A stretch of DNA of 64,000 bases, taken from contig CANLQI010000002.1 of NCBI GenBank assembly GCA_947493325.1, forward strand, positions 310,001 to 374,000. Reading direction: 5' to 3'. This document shows, one piece after another, positions 34,955 to 43,261 of this stretch (positions within the stretch are counted from its first letter, which is position 1; each line of letters begins with the position of its first letter). Origin of the DNA: an uncultured Sphingomonadaceae bacterium. Its GTDB lineage: Bacteria > Pseudomonadota > Alphaproteobacteria > Sphingomonadales > Sphingomonadaceae. The notes below the pieces were generated by a model. It was not told where the DNA came from. It was given only the letters and a program-made list of their open reading frames with translations, and did not search any database. The translations under genes were made by a program, and so were the position numbers.

Positions 34955-36385
34955 TTATGCGGCCGTGCCGCCCACCGTCAGTCCATCGAGCAACAGCGTC
35001 GGCTGGCCTACACCGGCAGGGACGCTTTGCCCGCCCTTACCGCACATGCCGATGCCTTCGTCCAGCGCCATGTCATTGCCGATGCCGGTCACTTGTGTGA
35101 GGGCTGTCGGGCCGTCGCCGATCAAGGTCGCGCCTTTGATCGGCGCACCAAGTTTGCCGTTCTCAACCTTATAGGCTTCGGTGCAGGAAAACACGAATTT
35201 GCCGGACACGATATCGACCTGCCCGCCGCCGAAGCTTTTGGCGAAAATACCGTTTTTTACGCGGCCCATCAATTCTTGCGGGTCATCATTGCCCGCGCAC
35301 ATAAACGTATTGGTCATGCGCGGCATCGGCGCATGGGCATAGGATTGGCGGCGGCCATTGCCGGTGGCGGGTACGCCCATCAAGCGGGCGTTGAGCCGGT
35401 CCTGCATGTAATTTTTCAGAATGCCGTCCTCGATCAGCACATTTTCCTGAGTCGGTGTGCCTTCATCATCAATGCTGAGCGATCCGCGCCGGTCGGCAAT
35501 GCTGCCATCATCGACCACGGTCACGCCTTTGGCGGCGACACGCTCGCCAATACGGCCCGAAAAGGCGCTGGTGCCCTTGCGGTTGAAATCGCCTTCCAAG
35601 CCGTGCCCAATGGCTTCGTGGAGCAGGATGCCGGGCCAGCCAGGGCCGAGCAATACCGTCATTTCACCGGCCGGCGCATCCACGCTTTCCAGATTGACGA
35701 GCGCCTGCGCCAGTGCTTTGTCAATAGCGCGGTTCCAGTTCGATTCCTCAAACAGCCGGTCATAGAGATAACGTCCACCCATGCCGAAACTGCCGGTTTC
35801 ACGGCGGCCATTTTGTTCGGCCACAATTGACACGTTGAGCCGCACAAGCGGGCGGATATCGGTGGCGATAAAACCGTCTGCGCGTACAATTTCCACCACC
35901 GACCACACGCCCGAAAGCGCCGCTGTCACCTGTTTGACGCGCGGATCACGCGCGCGGGCGGCGGCATCGATTTTTTCCAGCAATTCGGTCTTTGCGGGAA
36001 AGTCGATTTCCTCCAGCGGATTGCCATCGGTATAAAGATGCCGGTTGTTATGCTGCGGCGGCGCGCTGGGCGCGCCTTTCGCGGGATCAAGCAGGCGCAG
36101 CGTCTCGGCGGCGCGCTGGATTGCACCTTCGCTGATATCGTTGGCATGAGCAAAGCCGGTCATCTCACCCGATACACCGCGCAGGCCAAAGCCCGAATCG
36201 CTGCTGTAATCGGCGGTTTTGAGGCGGCCATCGTCAAAGGCAAAGCTCTCTGACGCGCGGTATTGCATATAAAGCTCGCCATCGTCGCAGCGCGCAAGTG
36301 CATCGCGGGTCAGCTGTGTGGCGCGTTCGGGGTCAAGTGCTCCAGCGCGGTAGATGAATGAGCGGGGGTCGATATTGTCTGTCAT
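34955..36385 (-). CDS. tldD: Metalloprotease TldD
   Basis: A 476-residue subunit of the TldD/TldE (PmbA) protease, which degrades unfolded short peptides and matures some peptide antibiotics. The zinc motif HEAIGHGLEGD is in the middle of the protein, and the C-terminal half has GKFVFSCTEAYKVENGK and GNDMALDEGIGMCGKGGQ. The ATG at 36385 gives the usual family length, although the frame is open to 36412. The partner pmbA/tldE is not in the window. It converges with the L,D-transpeptidase gene. Confidence 0.95.
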   Translation of the reverse strand: MTDNIDPRSFIYRAGALDPERATQLTRDALARCDDGELYMQYRASESFAFDDGRLKTADYSSDSGFGLRGVSGEMTGFAHANDISEGAIQRAAETLRLLDPAKGAPSAPPQHNNRHLYTDGNPLEEIDFPAKTELLEKIDAAARARDPRVKQVTAALSGVWSVVEIVRADGFIATDIRPLVRLNVSIVAEQNGRRETGSFGMGGRYLYDRLFEESNWNRAIDKALAQALVNLESVDAPAGEMTVLLGPGWPGILLHEAIGHGLEGDFNRKGTSAFSGRIGERVAAKGVTVVDDGSIADRRGSLSIDDEGTPTQENVLIEDGILKNYMQDRLNARLMGVPATGNGRRQSYAHAPMPRMTNTFMCAGNDDPQELMGRVKNGIFAKSFGGGQVDIVSGKFVFSCTEAYKVENGKLGAPIKGATLIGDGPTALTQVTGIGNDMALDEGIGMCGKGGQSVPAGVGQPTLLLDGLTVGGTAA

Positions 36386-36447
36386 GCGCATAGATATAAG
36401 CGCTTGGCGCATATGTACCAGTCAAATATGGCTGCTGCCTTGCGGAA

Positions 36448-36645
36448 TCACGCTTCGGCCACGTCCGCCGGGCCGCCTGCCAGCACGAAACGCCGGTCGC
36501 AATAGCCGCATTCGACATAGCCTTTTTCATCGATTTCGAGCCAGACACGCGGATGGCCGAGCGCAGCGCCGCCGCGAATATCATTGCTGCCATCACAGGA
36601 AACGCGGGGTGTGTCGGTGCGTACGGTTTCAGGTGCTTCGTTCAT
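36448..36645 (-). CDS. zf-CHCC zinc-finger protein (NDUFS6-like)
   Basis: A 65-residue protein with the zf-CHCC pattern: an early Cys in RVSCDG, His in [10 protein letters not shown], and the CxxC pair in [12 protein letters not shown]. The domain is shared with the mitochondrial complex I subunit NDUFS6. Bacterial copies are small, stand alone, and probably bind zinc; their role is unproven. The start at 36645 is chosen for family length. It lies 62 bp upstream of tldD on the same strand. Confidence 0.85.
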   Translation of the reverse strand: MNEAPETVRTDTPRVSCDGSNDIRGGAALGHPRVWLEIDEKGYVECGYCDRRFVLAGGPADVAEA

Positions 36646-36770
36646 TGTTCCGCATGTAACGCCAGTGGCGGCTCCATGCAAGAATGATAGTGATGGCCAT
36701 CAATCATTTTCGCGCGGCGCTGCACGATTTATTTGCGCCGCCGCAGCTTAGTGGTTATCGCTGGCCTTCT

Positions 36771-37706
36771 ATGACTGACGCCGCCATCTCTATCCGCAAC
36801 ATCAGCAAGACCTATGCAGGCACAAAAAACAGCGCGCCCAAACTGGCGCTGGACGATGTATCGCTAGATGTGCCGCGCGGGATGATTTTCGGGTTGCTAG
36901 GTCCCAATGGCGCGGGCAAGTCCACGCTGATTAACATTCTGTCGGGTCTGGTCAACAAAAGCGCGGGCAGCGCCTCCATCTGGGGCTTTGATATCGATCA
37001 GGATCCCCGCAATGCAAAAGCGTCGATCGGTATTGTGCCGCAGGAAATCATGTTCGATCCGTTTTTCACGCCATTTGAAACGCTGGAATTGCAGGGCGGT
37101 CTGTTTGGCGTCCCGAAAAGCGAACGCAGGTCGATGGAGCTGCTGAAAGCCGTGCATCTGGAGGATAAGGCCGATGCCTATGCCCGCACATTGTCGGGCG
37201 GCATGAAACGGCGGTTGCTGGTGGCCAAGGCGATGGTGCATTCCCCGCCGATACTGGTATTGGACGAACCGACGGCGGGCGTTGATATAGATCTGCGCCA
37301 GCAGCTATGGCGCTATGTGCGAGAGCTCAACGATGCGGGCGTGACGATTGTGCTCACCACCCATTATCTGGAGGAGGCCGAGGAACTGTGCGACCGCATC
37401 GCCATTATCAACCATGGCAGGGTAATTGCGGACAAGACCACGGCCGAGCTGGTCAGCATGGCCACGGAAAAGCTGATAGTGCTGACACTGGACCGCGATG
37501 CAGATGCGGTGCCGCAACATGCGCTGTTCACAAAAGTTGCGCGGATCACACCGCGCGTTGTGGAAATCACTTATGACAAGGATAAAGCCAATGCAGGCCA
37601 GATCATGTCCGCCGTGCGCGAAGCCGGATTCGATATCGAGGATGTCAGCACCCGCGAAGCTGATCTGGAAGACGTTTTCCTGGGCCTCACACGCAATGCG
37701 GCCTGA
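36771..37706 (+). CDS. ABC-2-type transporter ATP-binding protein
   Basis: A 311-residue ATPase with Walker A GPNGAGKST, signature LSGGM(K/R) in ARTLSGGMKRRLL, Walker B ILVLDEP and the H-loop TTHYLEEAEELCDR. A C-terminal regulatory tail of about 80 residues ends in DLEDVFLGLT, typical of the DrrA/NodI/YadG group. No permease gene of the ABC-2 type is next to it; nadB follows after three bases, so it is either an orphan or its permease is elsewhere. Starts at 36684 or 36693 would add about 26-29 residues without family character. Confidence 0.88.
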   Translation: MTDAAISIRNISKTYAGTKNSAPKLALDDVSLDVPRGMIFGLLGPNGAGKSTLINILSGLVNKSAGSASIWGFDIDQDPRNAKASIGIVPQEIMFDPFFTPFETLELQGGLFGVPKSERRSMELLKAVHLEDKADAYARTLSGGMKRRLLVAKAMVHSPPILVLDEPTAGVDIDLRQQLWRYVRELNDAGVTIVLTTHYLEEAEELCDRIAIINHGRVIADKTTAELVSMATEKLIVLTLDRDADAVPQHALFTKVARITPRVVEITYDKDKANAGQIMSAVREAGFDIEDVSTREADLEDVFLGLTRNAA

Positions 37707-37709
37707 GTT

Positions 37710-39326
37710 ATGATTGTTTTAACTGATCACGACGTTCTGATTATCGGTTCGGGCGCGGCAGGATTGACGGCTGCGATTCGGCTCGCGGAAAGCAAGAGGG
37801 TGCTGGTGCTGGCCAAGGGCGAAATCTCCGGCGGGTCCACCAGCTGGGCACAGGGCGGAATCGCCGCGGTGCTGGAGCCCGGTGATACGTTTGACAGCCA
37901 TATCAATGATACAATGGTCGCAGGGGCGGGTCTGAACCGGCGGGAAACCGTGGAGTTTGTTGTTGAAAACGCGCCCGCCGAAATCGACGCGCTGATCAAA
38001 ATGGGTGTGCCGTTCAACCGGGAGGCGGATGATGACCTGCATCTGACGCGCGAAGGCGGGCACAGCCACCGGCGCATCGTGCATGTTGACGATGCCACCG
38101 GCTGGGCAGTGCAGGAGGCATTGCAGCGCACGGCGGCGGCCAATCCGAATATTACCATGCTGCCCGATATGGTGGCGATAGACCTGATCGCAGACCGTCA
38201 TGTTGAAGGTAGCGGCGGTCAGAAAGACCGCATCTGGGGCGCTTACGCACTCAACCGCGCAACCGGCGAAGTGGAAACGGTGACGGCGCGGGCGACGATA
38301 CTGGCGACCGGCGGTGCGGGGCGCACCTATCTGTTTTCGACCAGCCCGCGCGGCGCGACCGGCGATGGTATCGCTATGGCCTGGCGTGCAGGCGCGCGTA
38401 TTTCCAATATGGAATTCATGCAGTTCCACCCGACCTGCCTGTATAATCTGGAGGTCAAAAACTTCCTGATTACCGAGGCGGTGCGCGGTGAAGGCGGCCA
38501 TCTGCTGATCCCCGCGAAAGAAGGCGAGGAACGCGGCTACCGCTTTATGGGCGATTTTGACGAACGCATGGAGCTCGCACCGCGCGATGTCGTGGCGCGG
38601 GCGATCGATCATGAGATCAAGCGGCTTGGTCTCGATTATGTGCATCTGGATATCAGTCACCAAGATCCGGCATTTGTGAAAGAGCATTTCCCGACCATTT
38701 ATGCAAAGCTGATGGGGCTTGGCATTGATATCACCAAAGAGCCCATTCCGGTGGTTCCGGCGCAGCATTATACATGCGGCGGGGTGTTGATCGACCTGAA
38801 AGGCCGCACCGAGCTCAAGGGTCTGTACGCCGCCGGGGAAGTCAGCGAATCCGGCCTGCACGGCGCAAATCGCCTGGCCTCGAACAGCCTGCTCGAATGT
38901 TTCGTATTTGGCGGCGCGGCGGCGCAGGATATATTGGACAGTTGGGACGAGTTGGATGCGCCGCCCGCAATCAAGCCATGGGATGAAAGCCGTGTCACCG
39001 ATTCGGACGAAGAAGTGGTGGTGCAGCATAACTGGCGCGAAATCCGCCGGTTCATGTGGGACTATGTCGGCATTGTGCGGACGACAAAGCGGCTGGAGCG
39101 CGCGCAGAACCGCGTTGAGCTGCTGCGACAGGAAGTCGATGAATATTACGGCAATTTCCGCGTCACGGCGGACCTGATCGAGCTGCGCAATTTGATCGAG
39201 GTGGCGTCGCTGATTGTGCGCTCTGCATTATCACGCGAGGAAAGCCGCGGGCTGCACTATACTACGGACTATCCCGAAAAAACGGATGATGCGCGCGACA
39301 CCATATTGGTGCCGCCCGAACGCTGA
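37710..39326 (+). CDS. nadB: L-aspartate oxidase
   Basis: A 538-residue flavoprotein that oxidises L-aspartate to iminoaspartate, the first step of de novo NAD synthesis. FAD-binding motif VLIIGSGAAGLTAAIRLAE is at the N-terminus. Active-site and family segments follow: STSWAQGGIAAVL, HTREGGHSHRR-like LTREGGHSHRR, MEFMQFHPT, and AQHYTCGGVL. The C-terminal helical domain ends in SREESRGLHYTTDYP. It begins three bases after the ABC ATPase stop, suggesting cotranscription. NadA and NadC are not in the window. Confidence 0.96.
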   Translation: MIVLTDHDVLIIGSGAAGLTAAIRLAESKRVLVLAKGEISGGSTSWAQGGIAAVLEPGDTFDSHINDTMVAGAGLNRRETVEFVVENAPAEIDALIKMGVPFNREADDDLHLTREGGHSHRRIVHVDDATGWAVQEALQRTAAANPNITMLPDMVAIDLIADRHVEGSGGQKDRIWGAYALNRATGEVETVTARATILATGGAGRTYLFSTSPRGATGDGIAMAWRAGARISNMEFMQFHPTCLYNLEVKNFLITEAVRGEGGHLLIPAKEGEERGYRFMGDFDERMELAPRDVVARAIDHEIKRLGLDYVHLDISHQDPAFVKEHFPTIYAKLMGLGIDITKEPIPVVPAQHYTCGGVLIDLKGRTELKGLYAAGEVSESGLHGANRLASNSLLECFVFGGAAAQDILDSWDELDAPPAIKPWDESRVTDSDEEVVVQHNWREIRRFMWDYVGIVRTTKRLERAQNRVELLRQEVDEYYGNFRVTADLIELRNLIEVASLIVRSALSREESRGLHYTTDYPEKTDDARDTILVPPER

Positions 39327-39330
39327 TCGG

Positions 39331-39537
39331 TTATTCGGCGGTGTTGGGTGTTGGCGCTTCTGTGCCTGTGTCGCTTTCAGAACGCGGCACTTCCAGCATT
39401 TCTTCGGCCTGCTGCAATTCGCGGGCCTCATCGGGGGTCACGGCTTCGGGCGCGGCGGCTTCATTGCCGCTGCTGCACGCTGTGGCTGCGAGCGCCATGA
39501 ACATAGTTCCGAGAATTTTGGGATTTTTTACCGGCAT
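39331..39537 (-). CDS. Small acidic lipoprotein
   Basis: A 68-residue protein with a lipoprotein signal ending ALAATAC (Cys21), then an acidic, Glu/Ala/Pro-rich and probably disordered mature region (EARELQQAEEMLEVPRSES). No family recognised. It converges with nadB, leaving only four bases between the stop codons. The signal peptide supports a real gene; nothing supports a function. Confidence 0.65.
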   Translation of the reverse strand: MPVKNPKILGTMFMALAATACSSGNEAAAPEAVTPDEARELQQAEEMLEVPRSESDTGTEAPTPNTAE

Positions 39538-39592
39538 GGCCCGACTATGCGGGCGCAGCCCAAAATATCAATAAAAATGATATCAACAAGAA

Positions 39593-39626
39593 ATGGGCCG
39601 CAGCTATCTATATAGCCACGGCCCAT
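39593..39626 (-). terminator. Terminator-like hairpin after the Ala/Glu-rich lipoprotein gene
   Basis: ATGGGCCG and CGGCCCAT pair over 8 bp, with an inner GCTAT/ATAGC stem. On the minus strand the hairpin is followed by TTCTTGTTG, 30 bases after the stop at 39656. Confidence 0.6.
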
Positions 39627-39655
39627 CAATTTTGGTCAAAAACCAAGCCCGTAAA

Positions 39656-40033
39656 TTACTGGCCGAGTTCTTTCTTCGCACGGTCAGCGGCAGCGTCGAT
39701 CACGTCGTTACCAGCCTGTTTCGCTTTGTCTTTCATGGAGTTTGCTGTTTCTTCAGCAGCTTTTTCGCCTTCTGCAACTGCGTTGTCGACAGCAGCTTCT
39801 ACAGAATTGCCAGCTTCAGCAGCAGCTTCTTCCGTTGCAGCAGCGCCTTCTACAGCAGCTTCTTCGGTTGCTGCAGCGCCGTCAGTGGCAACGCCTTCGG
39901 CAGCTTCCATGGTTTCTTCTGCTGTTGCTTCAACAGAATCACCTTCAACTTCGGTTGTGGCTTCTTCGTTTGCACATGCAGCAACGCCAAGAGCGGCAAC
40001 AGCAGCAAGTGTAAGACCAACAAATTTAGACAT
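39656..40033 (-). CDS. Ala/Glu-rich repeat-containing lipoprotein
   Basis: A 125-residue protein: a signal peptide with lipobox GVAAC (Cys20), then a strongly biased region of Ala, Glu, Thr and Val. The nine-residue unit GAAATEEAA occurs twice (around residues 52-73), and a more charged helical C-terminus follows (AEETANSMKDKAKQAGNDV). Heptad-like spacing suggests a helix or coiled coil at the surface of the outer or inner membrane. AGGG precedes the ATG. No family function known. It is divergent from the methionine operon. Confidence 0.75.
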   Translation of the reverse strand: MSKFVGLTLAAVAALGVAACANEEATTEVEGDSVEATAEETMEAAEGVATDGAAATEEAAVEGAAATEEAAAEAGNSVEAAVDNAVAEGEKAAEETANSMKDKAKQAGNDVIDAAADRAKKELGQ

Positions 40034-40220
40034 AATAATCCCTCGTAATATTCAAAAAACTCAATAATCGACACGTTACGGCCACATGCCTGTTCCGTTC
40101 GATCGGCGCTCAATACAGTGCAAATGGCGGTTTGGCAAATTTCATGACAAATGATGTGTTGCACGTAATAATATTGCGCATCGAAATTATTTAAAAACAT
40201 TGAGAATCTGCGGATTGACG

Positions 40221-40244
40221 ACATATAAAGGTTTCTTTATATGT
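40221..40244 (+). promoter_or_regulatory. Perfect inverted-repeat operator of the methionine operon (SahR/ArsR type)
   Basis: ACATATAAAG (40221-40230) and CTTTATATGT (40235-40244) are exact reverse complements with spacer GTTT. The repeat ends seven bases before the ATG of the ArsR-methyltransferase gene, so a bound repressor would cover the ribosome binding site region and downstream promoter. It resembles operators assigned to the S-adenosylhomocysteine-responsive regulator SahR; that identity is inferred. Confidence 0.8.
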
Positions 40245-40251
40245 TTCCGCC

Positions 40252-41277
40252 ATGACGATGCTCTCCCTCTTTCGCGCGCTCGCAGATCCTTCGCGGCTTC
40301 GTATCATGCTGCTCTTGCAACGGATGGAGTTATCCGTAAGTGAAATTGCGCTGGTGCTGGACCAGAGCCAACCGCGTGTTTCGCGGCACGTGCGTATCTT
40401 GAATGAGGCAGGCCTTGCTGAACGGCGCAAAGAAGGTAGCTGGGTTTTCCTGCGCCCCAGTTTATATGCATTTGGATCACAGACAGCCGATGCTTTGGCC
40501 CAGCTTTTGAAATCGCAGGACTTTGCCGAAGATGCGTTGATCGCACAGAGCCACGCAGATGCCAATCGCCTGCATGATGTGCGTGCGCAGCGGGAAACGC
40601 AAGCGGCAGAATATTTTGCGGCCCATGCCAGGAATTGGGATGCCATTCGCTCGCTTTATGTTTCCGAGGCGCGTGTCGAAACCGCACTTAAAAGCATGCT
40701 CGGCCCCGAAAATCTGGGCCATCTGCTGGACATCGGTACGGGCACGGGCCGCATGGTTGAATTACTTACGCCGCAAATCACACAGGCAACAGCAGTGGAC
40801 AATAGCCCAGAAATGCTGCGTTGTGCCCGCGCCAAGCTACAACATCTGGGGCCATCGCGTCTTAATCTGGTTCAGGGTGATTTTAACGCGCTGCCTCTGG
40901 AAGCCGCTGCATATGATACGGTAATGCTGCACCAGGTGCTGCATTATGCCCAAAACCCGGAACGGGTCATTGCCGAAGCAGGACGCGTCACGGCATCCGA
41001 AGGGTGTATTGCGATAGTCGATTTTGCGCCGCATGACATGGAAGAACTCAGGACACGTGATGCCCATGCCCGGCTCGGTTTTTCGGACAGCCAGATTGAA
41101 AAGCTCCTGGTGGACGGCGGGTTTTCCCTGGAACAGTCAAATGAGCTGACAGGCGGCAAGCTGACGGTGAAAATCTGGCTGGGACGGCGCAGCCGTTTCA
41201 AACTCACGCCGCATCTGAAAGCACGTAAAAAACTTTCAAAAGATACCACCCCTCCTTCGAAAAAGGCTGCTGCATGA
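40252..41277 (+). CDS. ArsR-family regulator fused to a SAM-dependent methyltransferase domain
   Basis: A 341-residue protein. Residues 1-90 are a winged helix of the ArsR type (FRALADPSRLRIMLLLQRM, SQPRVSRHVRILNEAGL). Residues about 130-290 are a class I methyltransferase with the SAM motif LLDIGTGTGRMVELL and VMLHQVLHYAQNPERV. A Lys-rich tail follows. In alphaproteobacteria this fused form stands before metF-metH and is assigned to SahR, a repressor that senses S-adenosylhomocysteine; the methyltransferase-like domain could be the sensor. The gene overlaps metF by four bases, and a perfect operator covers its start, implying autoregulation. Confidence 0.88.
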   Translation: MTMLSLFRALADPSRLRIMLLLQRMELSVSEIALVLDQSQPRVSRHVRILNEAGLAERRKEGSWVFLRPSLYAFGSQTADALAQLLKSQDFAEDALIAQSHADANRLHDVRAQRETQAAEYFAAHARNWDAIRSLYVSEARVETALKSMLGPENLGHLLDIGTGTGRMVELLTPQITQATAVDNSPEMLRCARAKLQHLGPSRLNLVQGDFNALPLEAAAYDTVMLHQVLHYAQNPERVIAEAGRVTASEGCIAIVDFAPHDMEELRTRDAHARLGFSDSQIEKLLVDGGFSLEQSNELTGGKLTVKIWLGRRSRFKLTPHLKARKKLSKDTTPPSKKAAA

Positions 41278-42206
41278 CTCCTTCTCTTCGCCAGTTGAAA
41301 GAAGCCAAGACCGCGCTTGAGGAACCGTTATTCGCGGGCCTTTCGGGTGATGCCGAGGTGTCGTTCGAATTTTTCCCGCCCAAGTCGGAAAAAATGGCGG
41401 GGACGTTGTGGGACAGTATTCTGACACTGGCTCCGCTGGCCCCGCGCTTTGTGTCCGTTACCTATGGGGCGGGCGGATCGACGCGAGAACGCACGCATGC
41501 GACAGTTGCGCGTATTGTACAGGAAACAGACATTCCGGCAGCGGCGCATTTGACATGTGTCGATGCGTCCCGGGACGAAATCCGCCAAGTTGCGGAGGCT
41601 TACTGGAATATTGGCGTGCGGCATATTGTTGCCCTGCGCGGAGATCCACCAGAAATCGGGCAGGCTTTTCAGCCGCACCCCGACGGATATGCGAGCGCTG
41701 CTGAACTGGTCGTGGGGCTGAAGGATATTGCGCCGTTTGAAATATCGGTGGCGGCTTACCCGGAAACGCATCCCGAAGCCGGCTGTGCTCAGGATGACCT
41801 CGATAATCTGAAAAGAAAACTTGATGCCGGTGCAACGCGCGCGATTACCCAGTTTTTCTTTCGGCCCGACGCCTATTTTCGTTTCCGGGATGCGGCGGCC
41901 GCGAACAATATAGATGCAGAGCTGGTACCCGGCATATTGCCTGTGTCCAACGTGGCACAAACGCGTAAATTTGCCGGGCTTTGTGGCGCAAAAATTCCAG
42001 GCTGGATGGATGATCTGTTCGAGGGTCTGGATGATCGTCCGTCCGCACGGCAGCTGGTGGCGGCCACCATATCGTCGGAAATGTGCCGCCGCCTCTATGC
42101 AGGCGGTGTCCGTCAATTCCACTTCTACACACTGAACCGTGCCGAGCTCAGTTACGCAATTTGTCACCTGCTGGGCCGTCGTCCGCAGGCGGGGTCAATG
42201 ATATGA
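41274..42206 (+). CDS. metF: 5,10-methylenetetrahydrofolate reductase
   Basis: A 310-residue flavoenzyme that makes 5-methyltetrahydrofolate for methionine synthase. Family segments: SFEFFPPKSEKM at the N-terminus with the catalytic Glu, FVSVTYGAGGSTRERTHA, HLTCVDASRDE, HIVALRGDPPE and GATRAITQFFFRPDAY. Its start overlaps the regulator gene (ATGA) and its stop overlaps the metH N-terminal gene (ATGA), so the three are translationally coupled. Regulation by the operator at 40221 is likely. Confidence 0.96.
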   Translation: MTPSLRQLKEAKTALEEPLFAGLSGDAEVSFEFFPPKSEKMAGTLWDSILTLAPLAPRFVSVTYGAGGSTRERTHATVARIVQETDIPAAAHLTCVDASRDEIRQVAEAYWNIGVRHIVALRGDPPEIGQAFQPHPDGYASAAELVVGLKDIAPFEISVAAYPETHPEAGCAQDDLDNLKRKLDAGATRAITQFFFRPDAYFRFRDAAAANNIDAELVPGILPVSNVAQTRKFAGLCGAKIPGWMDDLFEGLDDRPSARQLVAATISSEMCRRLYAGGVRQFHFYTLNRAELSYAICHLLGRRPQAGSMI

Positions 42207-43249
42207 GCGTCCGTCAGGCCATTATGTCCGAATCGCAAAAGCGCATCATGTTGATCGACGGTGCCTATGGTACAGCGATCCAGAAGCACGGGTTGCAGGA
42301 ATCCGATTACCGCGGCGCACTTGACCTGCAGGCGGACCAGAAGGGCAATAATGACCTCTTGTCACTGACCCGGCCTGATATTGTGCAAGATATAACATCT
42401 GCCTATCTTACGGCCGGTGCTGATATTGCCTCAACCAATACATTTAGCGCAACGCGTATCAGCCAAGGCGATTATAAGGCAGAAAAACTGGTATCTGATA
42501 TCAATACCGCCTCGGTCGAAATCGCGCGCCGCGCCTGCGATAGTGCGGAGGCGCAGGACGGACGGCGCCGTTATGTGGCGGGCGCTATCGGTCCAACCAA
42601 TAAAACGCTTTCACTGTCGCCTGATGTCGAAGACCCCGGGTTTCGCGAAGTCGATTTCGATACGATGAAGTCAGTGTACCGGCAGCAATGCGACGCATTG
42701 GTGGGGGCGGGCACGGACCTGATCCTGATCGAGACGATTTTCGACACGCTGAATGCCAAGGCAGCGGCCATGGCGGCACAGGAAGCCGCAGATGCGGCGG
42801 GCCGTGACGTGCCGCTGATGATTTCCATGACCATTACCGACATGGCGGGGCGCAATCTTTCCGGCCATACGGTGGAGGCATTCTGGCATGCGATCCGCCA
42901 TGTGAAACCGCTTACTGTCGGGCTAAACTGTTCATTCGGCGCAGACCTGCTGCGCCCGCACCTGAAAGCATTGTCACCGATCGCGGATACGCTGATCATG
43001 GCCTATCCCAATGCTGGCCTGCCCAACGATCTGGGCGAATATGACGAAATGCCCGAAGATACGGCGGCGCAGGTTGCGGCCTGGCTGGATGATGGTCTGG
43101 TGAATATAGTCGGCGGCTGTTGCGGCTCAACGCCCGATCATATTGCCGCGCTGGCCAAATCGGTCGCCGGTAAACCGCCGCGCACCATTCCGCAGGTGGA
43201 AACGCAGACACGGCTCGCCGGTCTTGAACCTTTCACCATGGCGGCCTGA
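42203..43249 (+). CDS. metH: Methionine synthase, homocysteine-binding subunit (MetH N-terminal domain)
   Basis: A 348-residue protein equal to the first domain of E. coli MetH, which activates homocysteine on zinc. [10 protein letters not shown] opens it. Zinc ligands appear in VGLNCSFG and [11 protein letters not shown]. It ends in [13 protein letters not shown], where E. coli MetH continues into the pterin domain. The downstream gene supplies the rest. Both lie in the same frame, separated by one TGA and four more codons, so this is a split at a domain boundary. Two-gene MetH occurs in other alphaproteobacteria, so this is probably normal rather than a mutation. Confidence 0.93.
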   Translation: MSVRQAIMSESQKRIMLIDGAYGTAIQKHGLQESDYRGALDLQADQKGNNDLLSLTRPDIVQDITSAYLTAGADIASTNTFSATRISQGDYKAEKLVSDINTASVEIARRACDSAEAQDGRRRYVAGAIGPTNKTLSLSPDVEDPGFREVDFDTMKSVYRQQCDALVGAGTDLILIETIFDTLNAKAAAMAAQEAADAAGRDVPLMISMTITDMAGRNLSGHTVEAFWHAIRHVKPLTVGLNCSFGADLLRPHLKALSPIADTLIMAYPNAGLPNDLGEYDEMPEDTAAQVAAWLDDGLVNIVGGCCGSTPDHIAALAKSVAGKPPRTIPQVETQTRLAGLEPFTMAA

Positions 43250-43261
43250 GAAAAGACAAAA

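Noticed and set aside
37719-39029. 436-codon minus-strand frame across nadB
   Set aside because: Shadow of nadB; His/Arg/Cys-rich composition with no recognisable domain or ribosome binding site.
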